Below are positions 37,604 to 50,500 of a stretch of DNA of 64,000 nucleotides, piece after piece. The stretch comes from Owenia fusiformis (Eukaryota; Annelida; Polychaeta; Sabellida; Oweniidae). The notes under the pieces are model-generated. The model saw only the letters and a list, made by a program, of their open reading frames with translations, was not told the origin of the DNA and made no database searches. Both the position numbers and the translations under genes were made by a program. The stretch spans positions 26,649,564 to 26,713,563 of the forward strand of contig CAIIXF020000007.1 of the NCBI GenBank assembly GCA_903813345.2, in the 5' to 3' direction. Numbering within the stretch: the stretch's first letter is position 1; every line of letters starts with the position of its first letter.

Positions 37604-37760
37604 AACAAGGCGTTAACATGCAATATGTCACAACCTGCCATTTGTTCCAGATGCCAACCACTGAACAATAACCACCAAATGCCGAACATCAACCACCGAA
37701 CACTGTGGATGGAGACTATAACAATATGTCACCACTTTTGCTTGGTGGTGACATGAAAAG
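37604..37760 (+). mobile_element. Small hairpin-ended element
   Basis: ACAAGGCGTTAACATGCAAT start, CCAACCACTGAAC tract, GGAGACTATAACAATATGTC, and the hairpin TGTCACCAC...GTGGTGACA with a longer loop. Confidence 0.7.
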
Positions 37761-38919
37761 CAATACAAGTGAATGCAGAATCACAAGAAATGGCTCAAAC
37801 TGATCAATCCCCCATCTATGGGGATCATGACTATATGACTATATATGGTCAATGGTCATGGCAAATTATAGGATTTGAACCAGGATGTTATGGGATAAAT
37901 TAGATACTCAAAGACAGATTAAAGAAATGTAATCCTTTCAATGATTAACATAGTTTAGTGCTACAATTAATTTTGCTTTTAAGAGTCATTCTGCTCGCTA
38001 CAATAAGTTTTTTTTAGATTCATACGATGTAGGACTTTATTCCAAAACCCTGGACCCAACCCCAACCCCCCCCCTTATCTTCTTCAACAACAGTCGTAAA
38101 CGTAAGGAGGGGGTCATGAAGCTAAACTACAGATGCAGAAATGAAATGAATTGAAATGCTACTGAATGCTACTGAGCCAAGCATGCTGCAAGGGAGTCGA
38201 ACGCTAATATCATGTCACATTTAAGCTTAATTACCTCATCATTTTTTGTATCAAAATACCTCGCTTATTTTAGATCATGGATACACTTCTGCTAGTGACT
38301 AATTCCTAAATTAATTCTTGATATTGAGTAACAAAATGTCTAGAAATGTTAAGAACTCAAAAAAGATCAATCAAGCAAACCATATTGGTTCTGGAAGAAA
38401 TACACAACTATCAATCAATGTTTAGCAGAAACTAAAAGATTTGAAGCTAACAAGAAATATCTGCTGTGCTAAATCTGGGACCTACTTCTAAATATCTAAA
38501 CCAAAAATAATGAATAATTCAAATGAAAGAAGTCAATCAATCTGAGCCACAACAGGTTGTCATTCACTTCAAGATGATAAATTGCCTACATTAAATTATT
38601 GTATTTTTGTTGATTAGCTAGATTGTTGTCATTAGCAAGCATCTGAGCTCACCAGAAAATGAATTGAACTATGGTAATAGAATAAAACTGCAAATTAGAC
38701 ATTATAAGAAAGTATCTTTGTCAGTCGTCCAGTCAAGAATGGAATAATTCGCTGTGGGATTTTCCAGTTGGCATGATTATAAAGCATCACTGTTATTGCT
38801 AGTTTATGCATTCAATGATAGGCATAAATAATTCAACTGTGCTGCTTTGAAGTCATGATTTTTCCTCAAATGCACAACGACAGGTACGACCCCAACCCGC
38901 AACATCATCTTGCAGTGTT

Positions 38920-39095
38920 GTAAACAGCACTGAACAGTGCAGATCGAGTGCTGCACTGTACAGTATTGTTCTATATGCAGTATGAACAGCACAGTACAGA
39001 ACTGTTTTTACAGCACAGTACAGCACTGCATAGCATTTTTTACAAAAGAGCACTGTAGAGATCTGTTTTTACAGCGCTGTCCCATAACAGCGCCG
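38920..39095. repeat. Degenerate CAGTAC/CAGCAC repeat
   Basis: Many overlapping ACAGCACAGTACAG and GTACAGTATTG motifs, partly palindromic. Similar in word content to the minisatellite at 7937-8140 and to a GCAGTTT tract at 6240-6350. Confidence 0.4.
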
Positions 39096-39687
39096 TATAG
39101 TTTTGTTTTAGATTGGAAATGTAAGTTAAGGCACAGGTTTTAAAGTGAACTTGTACATGAACATCTAGAATTATGGTTCTCTGGGATAAATTCTATCTAA
39201 CTGTAGCATTAAATGATTTTGCAGGTATAACGAAAAAAAGTTGCAAATACGTCCTTGAAAAAAACAAACAGGGGTTAATTACTTATCTCTAGAGGGCCAT
39301 AATTCTACATGTACATAAACAAGTTCTGTCAAAAAGATGTTGCTTAACCTTCCCAGTACTCCAGTACAAGTACAGAAGCCCGTGGTGCAATAAGTGCATT
39401 CCTAAGTTTATATTTTATTCAATTCTTGTGTATTCACTCAATGGTTGCTGGATAGGTTTTATCAAATAATATTATTCAGCCCTTTTAACATCAAAGTATA
39501 TAAATACAATATGTAATGGGGTTTTTATGAATACTATAGAATTGAAATATTGTAAGTTCATAATAACCATCTGCTCTCATTGAAATATATTTTTGCATTG
39601 CTATAAATATTGCGACCGATAACAGCCATCCTAATGATAGATAATTTTAAGTCATTGAATTACAAAAACCAAAGTTTGTTGTTATTA

Positions 39688-39760
39688 CAGTAAAACCTAT
39701 CTTAGTGAACACCTCTATAAAGTGAACACCTGTGTTTAGTGAACACCACTTCAAGACACA
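39688..39760 (+). mobile_element. CAGT-ended TA element, left part
   Basis: TTACAGTAAAACCTATCTTA then repeated GTGAACACCTCTATAAA / GTGAACACCTGTGTTTA units. No right end seen. Confidence 0.45.
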
Positions 39761-41810
39761 TTCTCTATGGACACCTGTGTACAATCCCCTCTCTGTAGTA
39801 AATATTCTTACCAACAATGAACAATTTTGCGACTATTATTTTGCGGTATTGCGACTATATTATCGTATATTATATGAGTATCAAACGCAATCTATCCTGT
39901 ACAGCATCCTTTGATATAAGTATACGTATTTTACTGAAAACGATTGCTGTCAAAAATTGAAAAACTTCCCTAACTTTCATTTTTAAGAGTAAATCAAATT
40001 TTGATAAGTTCCCTTAAAGAGATTACTGGTTCAACTTAGTTAATATTCAGACAGTCTATCCAAACAACAGTGAAAACTAATTGAATAAGAATTCAACCTT
40101 CACTTTGAATGACAAATTGATATTTTATAATCCAGCATCAAGGAACTGTTTTAATGAACTTTTGCAACCATATTGCTAAAAATATACGGAGAGGATGTTC
40201 TAAGGTTATTTATATACAAGATTAAGGACTCTCCAGGAAAACAACTCATCGTTATTGAAGGTTAATTATCTTTTATTGAACAGTTTCAGAATTGATCACG
40301 TCTCAAGCAATAATGATAAACATCCGAGTGAAAACAGCTAGGTTTTTTCTAGTTTCATTAATGCCAGTATATATAGTAACAACAGAAAGTTAATCTTTCA
40401 TTCTTGTAAAATGAATCAGAGAGTGTGAAATGAGCAAGAAAAGACCAAATGCGCATTTTCCATAGATAGATCATGTTATATTCAATATGTTGTACTGGCA
40501 AAATCGAACAATTTCATTATTTTGATCAAAAGAGCATGCCTCGAGTGATCAAGTTAACCAATTTTGCTTAGATACAACATAACTTTTAAAGAAAATATCA
40601 ATTTTAGTTTGTATAATTTTGATGAAAAAAGACAACAGACAACATCTGAAACATACAGCAGAAGAAACCCCCATAAATCATATAAAACCATATGAATGTA
40701 GCCCTATATTTGATATTTATTTAACATCGTTTTATAAAAGTAGATCAATTTGTTGAACAATTTTGATATGATAATAGAAGATAACCCAGTTGAAAACAAG
40801 ATATGGGGCCTCTTAATGATGCAAGTATTGTAAGGTTGGAAATAACCTTCAATCTGCACTTTACAATAGCACAAGTTGAGACTATCAAATTGGTGTTCTT
40901 CATTTTCATTAATAGCATTAATGTCATTATCGTTGGCAACAATGTCTTTTGGGTAATCATTATTGTAGTACTTTTAACAATATCTTTAGTACCAATGCTC
41001 TAAAAGTCAAGTTAATTCTTGTGGTTGTGTCAACACAGCAAATAATGCAGCAAAATAGAGCCTAATGTGTCTACTATAGATAGATTTGACAATAAAATGA
41101 ATGTTTCTAGGAAAACTAATAAACTGTGAATAAAAAATAAATCAGATGATCTAACAGAATAAATAAGCATTACTTCATTATCTGAATTAAAGGTTTCAGA
41201 GGTTCTGGGCAAATCTAGATAAATCACCTCAAACATTGGCTTTGAATAGCCACTGGGTAAATATGTTTCTTGTTTGAAGGTCAAGATGAAACCACAAATT
41301 GTAGAACACACAAAACTATACTAACACTCTAAACCATCAACACTTCCTATGAGGCAGTGTTTTTTAACAGGGTATATGGGTAGATTACTTCAATGCTGGG
41401 AAAATTACGATGTTTAATGAAATCACAAATAAATTACCCTATTAGCCGGGATTGGCACCTAGGTGTTTAAGTAAGTCAAAACAGTTCAAAAAGTTGTCCT
41501 TGTTAGCGCCCATATGAGTCCCGGCTGAGAAAATATGCTGATGTTTCACTTTTAGTTTAGAAAAAAATTGAACCTCCAAAAGTCTGGGGGGGGGGGCGCT
41601 AATAGGGACATGGGCGGTCGGGCGCCAGTCAAGGCTAATACGGTAGATATTGAATATCAAAAAAGACAATTGCAAAAATGCTCAACAATAATAATTCTTC
41701 TCTGCTCATTGATATGTTACATATATGTTTATGTACACATATCATACATTCCTATTGAGCTATAACTATATACATCAGCAATAAGACTGTTCTTCAGATA
41801 ATAAACTATA

Positions 41811-43452
41811 ACAAGAACACAAATGTGTACAAAATGTCCCCACCTATGGGTGATCCTGTCAAATGGTTATCCTAAAAATGAGAAGACAAGACTTTACCAA
41901 CACAATTTGATGACGGAAAATCCAAAATGGCCACCTTAAAATTTACCTAGAATGCCAAAAAACTAATCAGATCTAGATTTTCATACTAAGAATCATCCCT
42001 GAAAATTTGAAATTGATCTACAAAACAGTTCACCTAAAAACGCGTAGACAAGACTTTACGGGCAGGATTTTAAGACGGAAAATCCAAAATGGCTGCCTTG
42101 GCATTTATCCAGAATGCCAAAAAACTAATCAGATCTAGATTTTCATACTAAGAATCATCCCTGAAAATTTGAAATTGATCTACAAAACGGTTCACCTAAA
42201 AATGCATAGACAAGACTTTACGGGCAGGATTTTAAGACGGAAAATCCAAAATGGCTGCCTTGACATTTATCCAGAATGCCAAAAACTGATCAGATCTAGA
42301 TTTTCATATTAAGAATCATCCCTGAAAATTTGAAATTGATCTACCAAACGGTTCACCGGGAAATGCGTAGACAAAACTCTACAGACAAGATTTTAGGACG
42401 GAAAATCCAAAATGGCTGCCTTGGCATTTACCCAGAATGCCCAAATACTAATCAGATCTAGATTTTCATACTAAGAATCATCCCTGAAAATTTGAAATTG
42501 ATCTACAGAACTGTTCACCTGGAAATGCGTAGACAAGACTTTACAGACAATATTTTAGGACGGAAAATCCAAAATGGCTGCCTTGACAATTACCCAGAAT
42601 GCCAAAAAACTAATCAGTTGTACATTTTCATATTAAGGATCATCCCTGAAAAATTGAAATTGATCTACCAAACAGTTCACCTGAAAACGCGTAAACAAGA
42701 CTTTACAGACAAGATTTTAGGACGGAAAATCCAAAATGGCTGCCTTGACATTTACCCAGAATGCCAAAAAACTAATCAGATCTAGATTTTTATACTAAGA
42801 ATCATCCCTGAAAATCAAGAATTGATCCACCAAACGGTTCACCTGAAAACACGTAGACAAGACTCCACAGACAAGATTTTAGGACGGAAAAATCCAAAAT
42901 GGCTGACAATAAAAAAGTGATCATGAGTTTTTGCTGATTTCTTTTTACAAAATTATCACATATAAATACTGTTAACAACAACATAGGCTTTAACAACAAA
43001 GTACATCTGAAATTATTTATAAAGCTACTAAATAGTTAGAATATGAAAACTCAAAAACACCATTCAATATGATACAAAGTATTATCGTGCGCTAACTTTT
43101 CTTAAGACATTCAAAATGGCTGACATGACTGAGCTAACAGGTCCAAAACCTATTCAGATCTAGAATGAAGTGAGCTGAACAAGATGTTAAAGTTTTAAAA
43201 GCAACTGTGAAGCCGTTTTTCTTAAAGTTTGCAGACAAGGATTTTAGCATTTGACTTCAAAATGGCCGACAGGAAGTAGGTATCGAGTTAATTTTTTTTC
43301 ATCCACATCTGTATGCACTCATAAGTTATCCCTGAAAATTTGAAGGTGATATCTGTAGCGGTTTTGGAGAAAACTCCCGGACGTACGGACGGACAGACGG
43401 ACGCGCCTAGGCCGACAATATGGCCCCACACTATGTGGTGGGGACATAAAAA
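41811..43452 (+). mobile_element. Pearl/Helentron-like non-autonomous element, copy B
   Basis: Same organisation as 20609-22117: ACAAGAACACAAATGTGTAC start, TGTCCCCACC, seven ~161-bp core units (starts near 41881, 42046, 42207, 42368, 42530, 42691, 42852), the same unique tail with AAAATGGCCGACAGGAAGTA, a shorter GACGGACA microsatellite (43378-43405), a terminal hairpin and GGTGGGGACATAAAAA. Each unit carries AAAATCCAAAATGGCTGCC. ORFs across the core are repeat artefacts. Confidence 0.8.
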
Positions 43453-43761
43453 CTGAATGATTAATGTTGACATTTAATACTCGTACCAGTGTTTCACTTT
43501 TATGCAATCTCTAAGCCTGGAGCAGTTTAAATAAAAGGTAAAACAAAGAGTCACTTAAAAACAAAAACATCAAAACAAAATATATATGTCACTGTACATG
43601 TGTTAAACTGAAGACTCGTTGTTTCTGACGAGTGGATTGATTGAGATTACATCAAACAAAATATTTGAATAATGCAATTAAAAAAGTAAACAGAGAAAAA
43701 GTAAGATGTTTCCGTTCAAACCATGAGCTTTTATATTCAGAGAGCATAAGGGCAACATTTG

Positions 43762-43883
43762 AACAAGGCATTAACATGCAAAATGTTACCACCTACCATT
43801 TGTTACACCTAATGCCAAATGCCAAACACCAACCACTGTATGTCGAACACCAACCTAATCACTTGTGGTGGTGACATAAAAAC
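43762..43883 (+). mobile_element. Small hairpin-ended element
   Basis: AACAAGGCATTAACATGCAA, ATGTTACCACCTACCATTTG, CCAAATGCCAAACACCAACC, CACTTGTGGTGGTGACATAA, AAAC. Confidence 0.7.
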
Positions 43884-45595
43884 ATAAACACATAAAACCC
43901 TGATAACTCAAATCAAATAAAGTGCATATATCGAATATGATATAAAAGGTAAAAGTATAAAAGGGTGCGAGGGGTAAGATCACCCTCTCCATCCCACAGA
44001 CTTATAAAGAAAACCTATTTCAGAAACTGCTCAAATATCTTAGCCCCATCATGACTTTAAAAATGTTAAAATCTCTCATACAACAAAATTTCCAAGGTGG
44101 CAGTGTGCATGGTCAAAGTCACACAGCCCTCACAGATTAACAGTTTGTTTGACTTAATTCAATGGGACATCATCAATCAATAGAGAGCTGACAGTATAAT
44201 AAACCCTTGCCTAAGTGACTATAAAAAAATAAAATAAATATTTAACTAAATTGCAGGACTTAGCAAGGATTTCCCAATAAGTAACTGCACTTGCATAAAA
44301 AAAATCATAACCAGCAACAGAACTATATGTACTTGGTTGATTTTCAAATTTTATATGTGTTAAAAGCATAGGATTTGAATGGCCCATTGGACCATGAACA
44401 AAACACAAGTCCCTTTAATAGACTTGATTCATTTTAAAACTAACATTAATCGTTAAGATCAATGGGTTTTTGTTGATTGGGTATACAAAATATAAGTTAA
44501 GTTCAAATATTGATCCTAAACCAATATAATACTTCATAGCATGATAAACTGCCAAGCACATCCAGTTATATCGGATAAAATCAACCTGAACAGTGAACAT
44601 GAACTCAATTAAAGCCATACATAATAATTTATCTAAGTCTTGTATGTACAGTCAGTATATCCACTTTTATTGTCTTTCCCAAAATCATTTTTTCAAACTT
44701 ATGAACTTATAGAGATGAGATTGGCTTCACATGACTCTACTTTTATGCAATCATGCATGTGATGTGACTAGAATATTATAGAAATATTAGAATACCATTC
44801 CAGTAGATCTGAATTCTGCACCAAGGCCTTTTCATCACTTTCCTAATTTACTGTTAACTATAAAAATGCAGAATGAGTTCATGACGCGAGAACTGAAGCA
44901 TACCAATAGATACTAAAAATAGGTTTACCAATGAGACATTGGTCTGGTCTTGCTGGCCATGCCTTAATTAGGGAGAACTGTCAGATTGCATTGATTGGTT
45001 GAACTGCCCGATTGCATGTCTAGTTGCTTGTATTATTAGGTATGGTGTCTAATTAGTCATGGAAAAATTGAGTTAATTTCATTATGGCTTGATCCCCCTC
45101 CCTCATCTAACAAAATTTTAAAATTTTGATTTGTATTTAAGTTGAATATTAAAAAATCAACATTATTTGCTCACAAAGCCATCATTTATCCCATCCCTCT
45201 TTATGAAACTTTGTTATTCGACAACTGTACCTAATTTCCTAATTCAATACCCTGCGTGCAAAGTCTATAGTTAAACGATGATGAAGCTCTCTGTTAAGAA
45301 GTGAAGTCAAACGAATGCAAAGGGTACTAATTCAACCCTTTTCACCCTATTCCATGTTACAATGGATGACCTTCGTGACATGTTTCTAAACATGCTAGTT
45401 TTGGCCTTGCAGCCATTTAGGGATTATAATGATCAATGCATTTTATATCTGATAGCTATATTGGTGCCAGAGCAGGTCCGGGCTCTCTATGTAGAGTAAA
45501 ACGGAGCATGGGGTACCATAAACATAAGGTCTACAAGGCATATTACGAGTTCACGTAAACATAATTGCTAAAATTATAATTGTAAATAGTCTCAC

Positions 45596-45679
45596 CCAGG
45601 ATACTCTGCGATGACGTTTTCTTGGTGCTCCCGTTACAGGTGGCGGCGCCTTTGAACCCAAAATCGGAGTTGACGCCAT
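45596..45679 (-). CDS. PRKAG2-like: AMPK gamma alternative first exon, 28 codons
   Basis: Short candidate first coding exon with 28 codons from the ATG at 45679 (G at +4). It starts MASTPILGSKAPPPVTGAP and ends RKRHRRVSW at the donor GTGAGA (45595 leftward), phase 0. An in-frame TAA lies 51 nt upstream (45731-45733), so no longer N-terminus is possible in this exon. The predicted junction is ...RKRHRRVSW-DLSTFAMPLL. This closely mimics the basic run just before the same motif in vertebrate PRKAG2 ([10 protein letters not shown]). RRVS is also a classic basophilic kinase site and occurs again in the 57-kb first exon. The exon is GC-richer than its surroundings. It is the best match among the four to the canonical vertebrate N-terminus. 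Expression is not shown by sequence. Confidence 0.72.
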
Positions 45680-45730
45680 GATCTCTTGCTTTCTCACTTG
45701 ATATAATGCTACTCCAAGTAGAAGGCTTAT

Positions 45731-45738
45731 TTACGTCA
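45731..45738 (-). promoter_or_regulatory. CRE-like site upstream of the 28-codon first exon
   Basis: The minus strand reads TGACGTAA about 52-59 nt upstream of the ATG at 45679. This is a cAMP-response-element variant of the kind bound by CREB/ATF factors. Its placement just upstream of a candidate first exon is the only support; eight-base matches occur by chance. Confidence 0.3.
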
Positions 45739-45739
45739 C

Positions 45740-48283
45740 AACCTTATTCCAAAGTATGTAGGAAGAATCAAAACTATGTGGTGAATTCGATAATTTGAGA
45801 CCATGAACCAATCTGTCTGGTGTTATACAACAGTTGATATACCGTATAATATCACTGTAAAATCTGTTAAGCCGGCAAGCAAACCGAAGCTCTTCTCCTA
45901 GAAGTAAATCCCTACAAATCCGATGTAACTGAATCCGCTATTGTCTTCGAATGAATCCAGCTTGTTTCTTATCTTACAAATGTACAACTATAGAAAACGA
46001 ATCCAAAGTTATGTTTACAATTCCACTAACTTAAAGCCCTCGGGATTTATTTCATGCAGTATTCTTCAGCTATATCTATGAAGATATAAAAATATAAAGT
46101 TATCAATTTTGCACAGAAGGCTTTACAATGGCCTTAACTTGAGATACTGTTCCCTCTTGTAACTGTTCCTTTTGTAAGATCTGATTCTACAGCAATCTGC
46201 AATTTCCGTAAAACAGTTGGTAAGTTAATGATTTTTTCTCCTTTAATATAGTATCGACCTACCCTTACATATGTGCAAGTATATGCAAAACAAACATTCA
46301 TTTGATGGCTAATAAAAGAAAACTTTGTTGATAAAAATATGTGCTTAGATCGAAATAAAAACTTTTTAGGTTATAAAGGCCTTAGAAACATCAACCGTTC
46401 AAACACATAACCCTGACCATGAAATCAGCCTTGCCTCAGATATAAATCAATATTTAATATTACTTATTAATGAAAAACGCTAATTTCAATGTTTTCCATG
46501 CTTGTTTAGATAATTTCTCTAATATTTGCTCAACAGGTAGACTTTCCATTTCACATACATGTATGATTAATGTAATTTTTGTCAGAGGCATATAACCTGT
46601 TATGACCCTGAAAGCTCCCTGCACTTCTCTATAAATAAATCGGTTAATGTATGCAAAGGAGTTTTCTAGGTCAAAATCTCTGATCAACAACAAGCATTTA
46701 CGGCTTTTCCCTGCCTTACAGTAAGTAATTGATCATTTACAAATAGTTCACGATGACAGTTTCTTTCTCAATATTCACCATAGTTCTTAGGCTCGTGGGA
46801 CTCAAAACGGACATAAAATCAATTTTGTGTCTTATGGAAACATGATAATTAATTCTAAGAAGATATATCGCAATTTATCAGCTGAAAAAATGTCAAGTTA
46901 ACTAGTCATTTATAGCTCTGTAATTGCGGCTAATGACAGTTGCACTAACCAATGAGGTGAGTTGTTTGATAAAGTCCCAGGCGACAAGATGAAGAAGCAG
47001 TAAAAATGAGAAACCCTTTGGCAAAAGTCTGATTGGAAACTGTTTATTTGCCCTATTCAAAGGGAAGGAATTACGATTGGCCTTTGGGCCTGAATGATGA
47101 GGTGGATAAAAGCACAAAATATAACTTGCTTTAAACACTTTACATAATAGTTGTTTTTCCAGTTTATTTATGCCAATTTATACCAGTGATACCTTGATGA
47201 ATCCTGTCAGACCATACACCAAAACAAAAGCCCTACAAACCACAAAATGACAAAAACCAAAATGAAACTTGAAATTCAAAAATTAACCTGTATGAATCAA
47301 CATAATAATAGGAAGTTTAAGCTTGCATATAAATCGAAACACCAACCTAAACTTATGACCAATCACCCATACAAATGCATTGCTTAAATATTTTCCATTC
47401 GCATTTAGGTTGTGGAAAACATTGCAAGTTTAAACTCCCTATTGTTGTAATGAGACCCCAAACCAGTTAAAAACCACTTAACCATCTCAAACAACAAACA
47501 CCAATGAAACATCCTTGCTGAATTTGAATAGGCAGTAAATGTCACATAAAGACTTAAGCACATGAGGTGTTTGCAAAAGATGTTCACTTAATAGGTTAAG
47601 TTACACGTTTTTTACGAGAACCTGTACGTGAGTGTGCAATATTTCGACCCCGGGATTACTGTCCCGGTCTCAATTCTCTTTTCCAGGGACCTAATTACAA
47701 TTATTTTCTGTATACCTCTATACTCAATCGGCCAAGCGAACAATACAAATGGGAGAACTAATCCATAGAGGACCAGAATTCTACACGATCACGTACAAGT
47801 TTTATTAAAATCTTAACCTCCCTATTATGTAAACTCATGGCTTAATCCAGACTAAAAAAGTTTAATTGGATTTATTTGGCAAATGACAGAGGCAAGGCAA
47901 ATATCAACCAATCGTATCTCCCATTATTTGCGGGTATTATAGAAATAGCATTTTGTTAAAATGAATCACTCCATCTTTATTTTACTTATATATGATGCGT
48001 ATAATGTAAGAATATTTGGTTGAAGGCGCCCTATGTTTCTATAATGTAATAATAAGCGTCTGCACCTTGTAGATTGTGTCGCAACAAAGAAAATCTGTTT
48101 TTGGCTTAATGTCCTTGTTCACATATCACTGCACTAATATCCAAAGTAGCGCAAAGAAGTATACTGAACTTAGAATTCTAATTTCAATATGCAATAACTT
48201 CTAATTTTCGTCCTTTGCATAAGAAATTACTTCAGACTTTATATCTTAACATATACTTTTTTAACATCCTTTAGCTATGTAGA
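45740..48283. other. Intron upstream of the 28-codon first exon, nothing recognised
   Basis: A short perfect inversion CCCGGGATTACTGTCCCGG-like lies near 47650-47668. ORFs are AT-rich and without splice context. Confidence 0.45.
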
Positions 48284-48600
48284 ATACATACTTCAGACTA
48301 CAGCTTAATATCCTCATACAACAAGTACTTCTGGCTTAATTTCTTCATGCAACAAGTACTTCTGGCTCAATATCCTCATGGAACAAGTACTTCTGGCTTA
48401 ATATCTTCATGCCACAAGTACTTCAGGCTCAATATCCTCATGGAACAAGTTACTTCTGGCTTAATATCCTCATGCAACAAGGACTTCTGGCTCAATATCC
48501 TCATGGAACAAGTTACTTCTGGCTTAATATCCTCATGCAACAAGGACTTCTGGCTTAATATCTTCATATAATGGATACTTCTCACTTTAATATATTCTTG
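48284..48600. repeat. 31-bp minisatellite, about ten units
   Basis: Unit near ACTTCTGGCTTAATATCCTC plus ATGCAACAAGT; some units gain one T (32 bp). The array decays towards both ends. Plus- and minus-strand ORFs here are repeat artefacts. Confidence 0.85.
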
Positions 48601-49392
48601 ACATAACAAGAGATTTATACTTCAATATCCAGAAAAATCTTATGCACTGCACAGTATCACTAAGCACTTGAATTTTATTCCAAGAAAATGCAATGTTTCC
48701 TAATCATTACACCAGCTTAGTGATGAATGAATGTACTTGAATCCCTGTTACACCAAATAATAACAAGACACTTATATAATACAGACCTACATAACAAATT
48801 CAAGGTCAAATTGTTCATTCAACTAACACAGACCAAAATAAATTTCTTCATTTAGTCAAAACTGTATTTCTATTCTATGTCAAAACAACTTTTCCCAGGT
48901 TCACCAATGTTTGTGTAATGTAAACCCAAATAATCCAATGTTTGACGAATCAATAATATAATTCATTTCTATTTGTGATATATTTGTCCGAAGGCCAACC
49001 ATTACAACTTTTGGCAAACATTTTTTCAGAAACCCTGATGTACAAGCCTAGTGCTCATTATGATGATGAAGCTCTCTTTTAAAATCAAACTCTTGGAAAT
49101 GGTAAAATATCATAATATTAGAGAAAAAAGGAAAAGCTTAGATCAAGTTTGGGTTTGACAGAAACATTATTATTACCACCTTGGCGGGCCAGTTCTAGGT
49201 TTTAGTTCTAGTTTAGAAGACATTCATTTTACTATATCGACCTGAGCAATGTGTGACGTCATAGTGGCGGTCAATATTGCCGGTCAAGAATGCAATTAAT
49301 GACCGGCAATTTTCCCCGGGAAATAAGATATCGTTCAGTGCGTAAGATTTTCTTGCTGTTTCAGTCCTGGTCATTAATGGTGGTAATAATAC

Positions 49393-49452
49393 TAATAACG
49401 TCATTTCTGTCGGCAATATAGTGATTGCCCTTCGAAATGACGTTATTGTACT
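49393..49452. repeat. ~60-bp palindrome with TGACGTTATT arms
   Basis: AATAACGTCATTTCTGTCGG...GCAATATAGTGATTGC...CGAAATGACGTTATT. A second small palindrome (TTGCCGGTCA...TGACCGGCAA) lies at 49278-49310, and a full TGACGTCA is at 49254-49261. Could be a MITE remnant or a regulatory cluster. Confidence 0.5.
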
Positions 49453-50089
49453 ATTATTTTGTTGATTTGGTTTCTGTCAATGTTGGTTATAAGAAAAGTG
49501 GGATTTCATAAGTAAATAAATTGTGGTCTCCCTTTCTAATGGGTCACCCCTTACTTTAATGTGGTATTGTTTGTTCACATAACTGATGAAGTATAATTTT
49601 GCATCATGTATTCATAACGGTTTTTTAGAAGTCAAATAGGATGAAGTTAATCTCATGAAAGCAGCAAAGGATATCAGAAGATTAGAACCAATAATCCACT
49701 CTCAAAAACAATATGAGAAATAGGATTATTAGATAATAATTGCTTTGAAATTTGTAAACATGCATCTATTCAGTGATACTTTAAGACAATTTGTTTACTT
49801 TGAGACTACCCCCAAGAACAATTCAGTTTCCATGTCAATTTGATCTGAGGAAGCAAAATAGTTTTTTAAGTTTAAAAGTACATCATCAACAAACATACTT
49901 TTCTCCTTATACTCTTGCATCCAAATACATCTGTATGACAAGACAAAATAAAAAATTAAACTAATCACAAACTTTTTATGAGTTTTCTATCAAACGTCCG
50001 AGTAATAGACAATTTTTGAAAAATATGAGGGTAAATGTTATCTAAAAGGCAATAAAATTCTTTAATCTTCTCTATATCTCAAGTGTTTA

Positions 50090-50500
50090 ATTGTTTTTAG
50101 CTTTACAAATTGAACTTTTAAAATAGTAGTTTTTGGGGAGTTCATGTTCTGACCCAACCGTGATTAAGTTGTTTTTAGTTTCACATATTGCAAATTGTAC
50201 TTTTAAAATCACAGTGAAACCTGTAAAGTGGAACACCTCTACAAGTGGAACACCTCTGTAAGTGGTCCCAAGACCAATTGACTTAATGTTAAATTAACCT
50301 TTCCCAAGTGGAACACTTTTTAGAGGTACCAAAAGTGTTCCCTTTGGACAGGTTTAACTGTATAGTTTTAGGGGGTTTATGTTCTGACCCAACAGTAAAG
50401 AACTTGTTTTTAGTTTTCAGTTTAACATAGCAAATTGAACTTTTAAAATTATAGTTCATATTCTGACCCGACAGTGAAGAACTTGTTTTTAGTTTTGGGC
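50090..50500 (+). repeat. ~100-bp tandem repeat interrupted by a TA element
   Basis: About four copies of a block containing TTGTTTTTAGTTT, CAAATTGAACTTTTAAAAT and ATGTTCTGACCCAACAGT. The middle of the array is split by the CAGT-ended element at 50213-50361. Confidence 0.6.
50213..50361 (+). mobile_element. CAGT-ended TA element, complete copy
   Basis: CAGTGAAACCTGTAAAGTGG at the left; TTTGGACAGGTTTAACTG at the right, inverted. In between are GAACACCTCTACAAGTGG repeats and a mirror part. Other copies in the window are also preceded by TA, suggesting a TA target and a pogo/Tc1-mariner-type origin. Confidence 0.6.

Larger units (their letters stand above)
37761..41810. other. Intron between two short first exons, mostly unrecognised
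   Basis: Apart from the CAGTAC repeat (38920-39095) and one CAGT element end (39688-39760), I see nothing gene-like. It includes C- and G-runs near 38064 and 41587. Confidence 0.5.

Noticed and set aside
42492-42785. 97-codon ORF with an internal repeat
   Set aside because: It is simply two 161-bp core units of the pearl-like element read in one frame.
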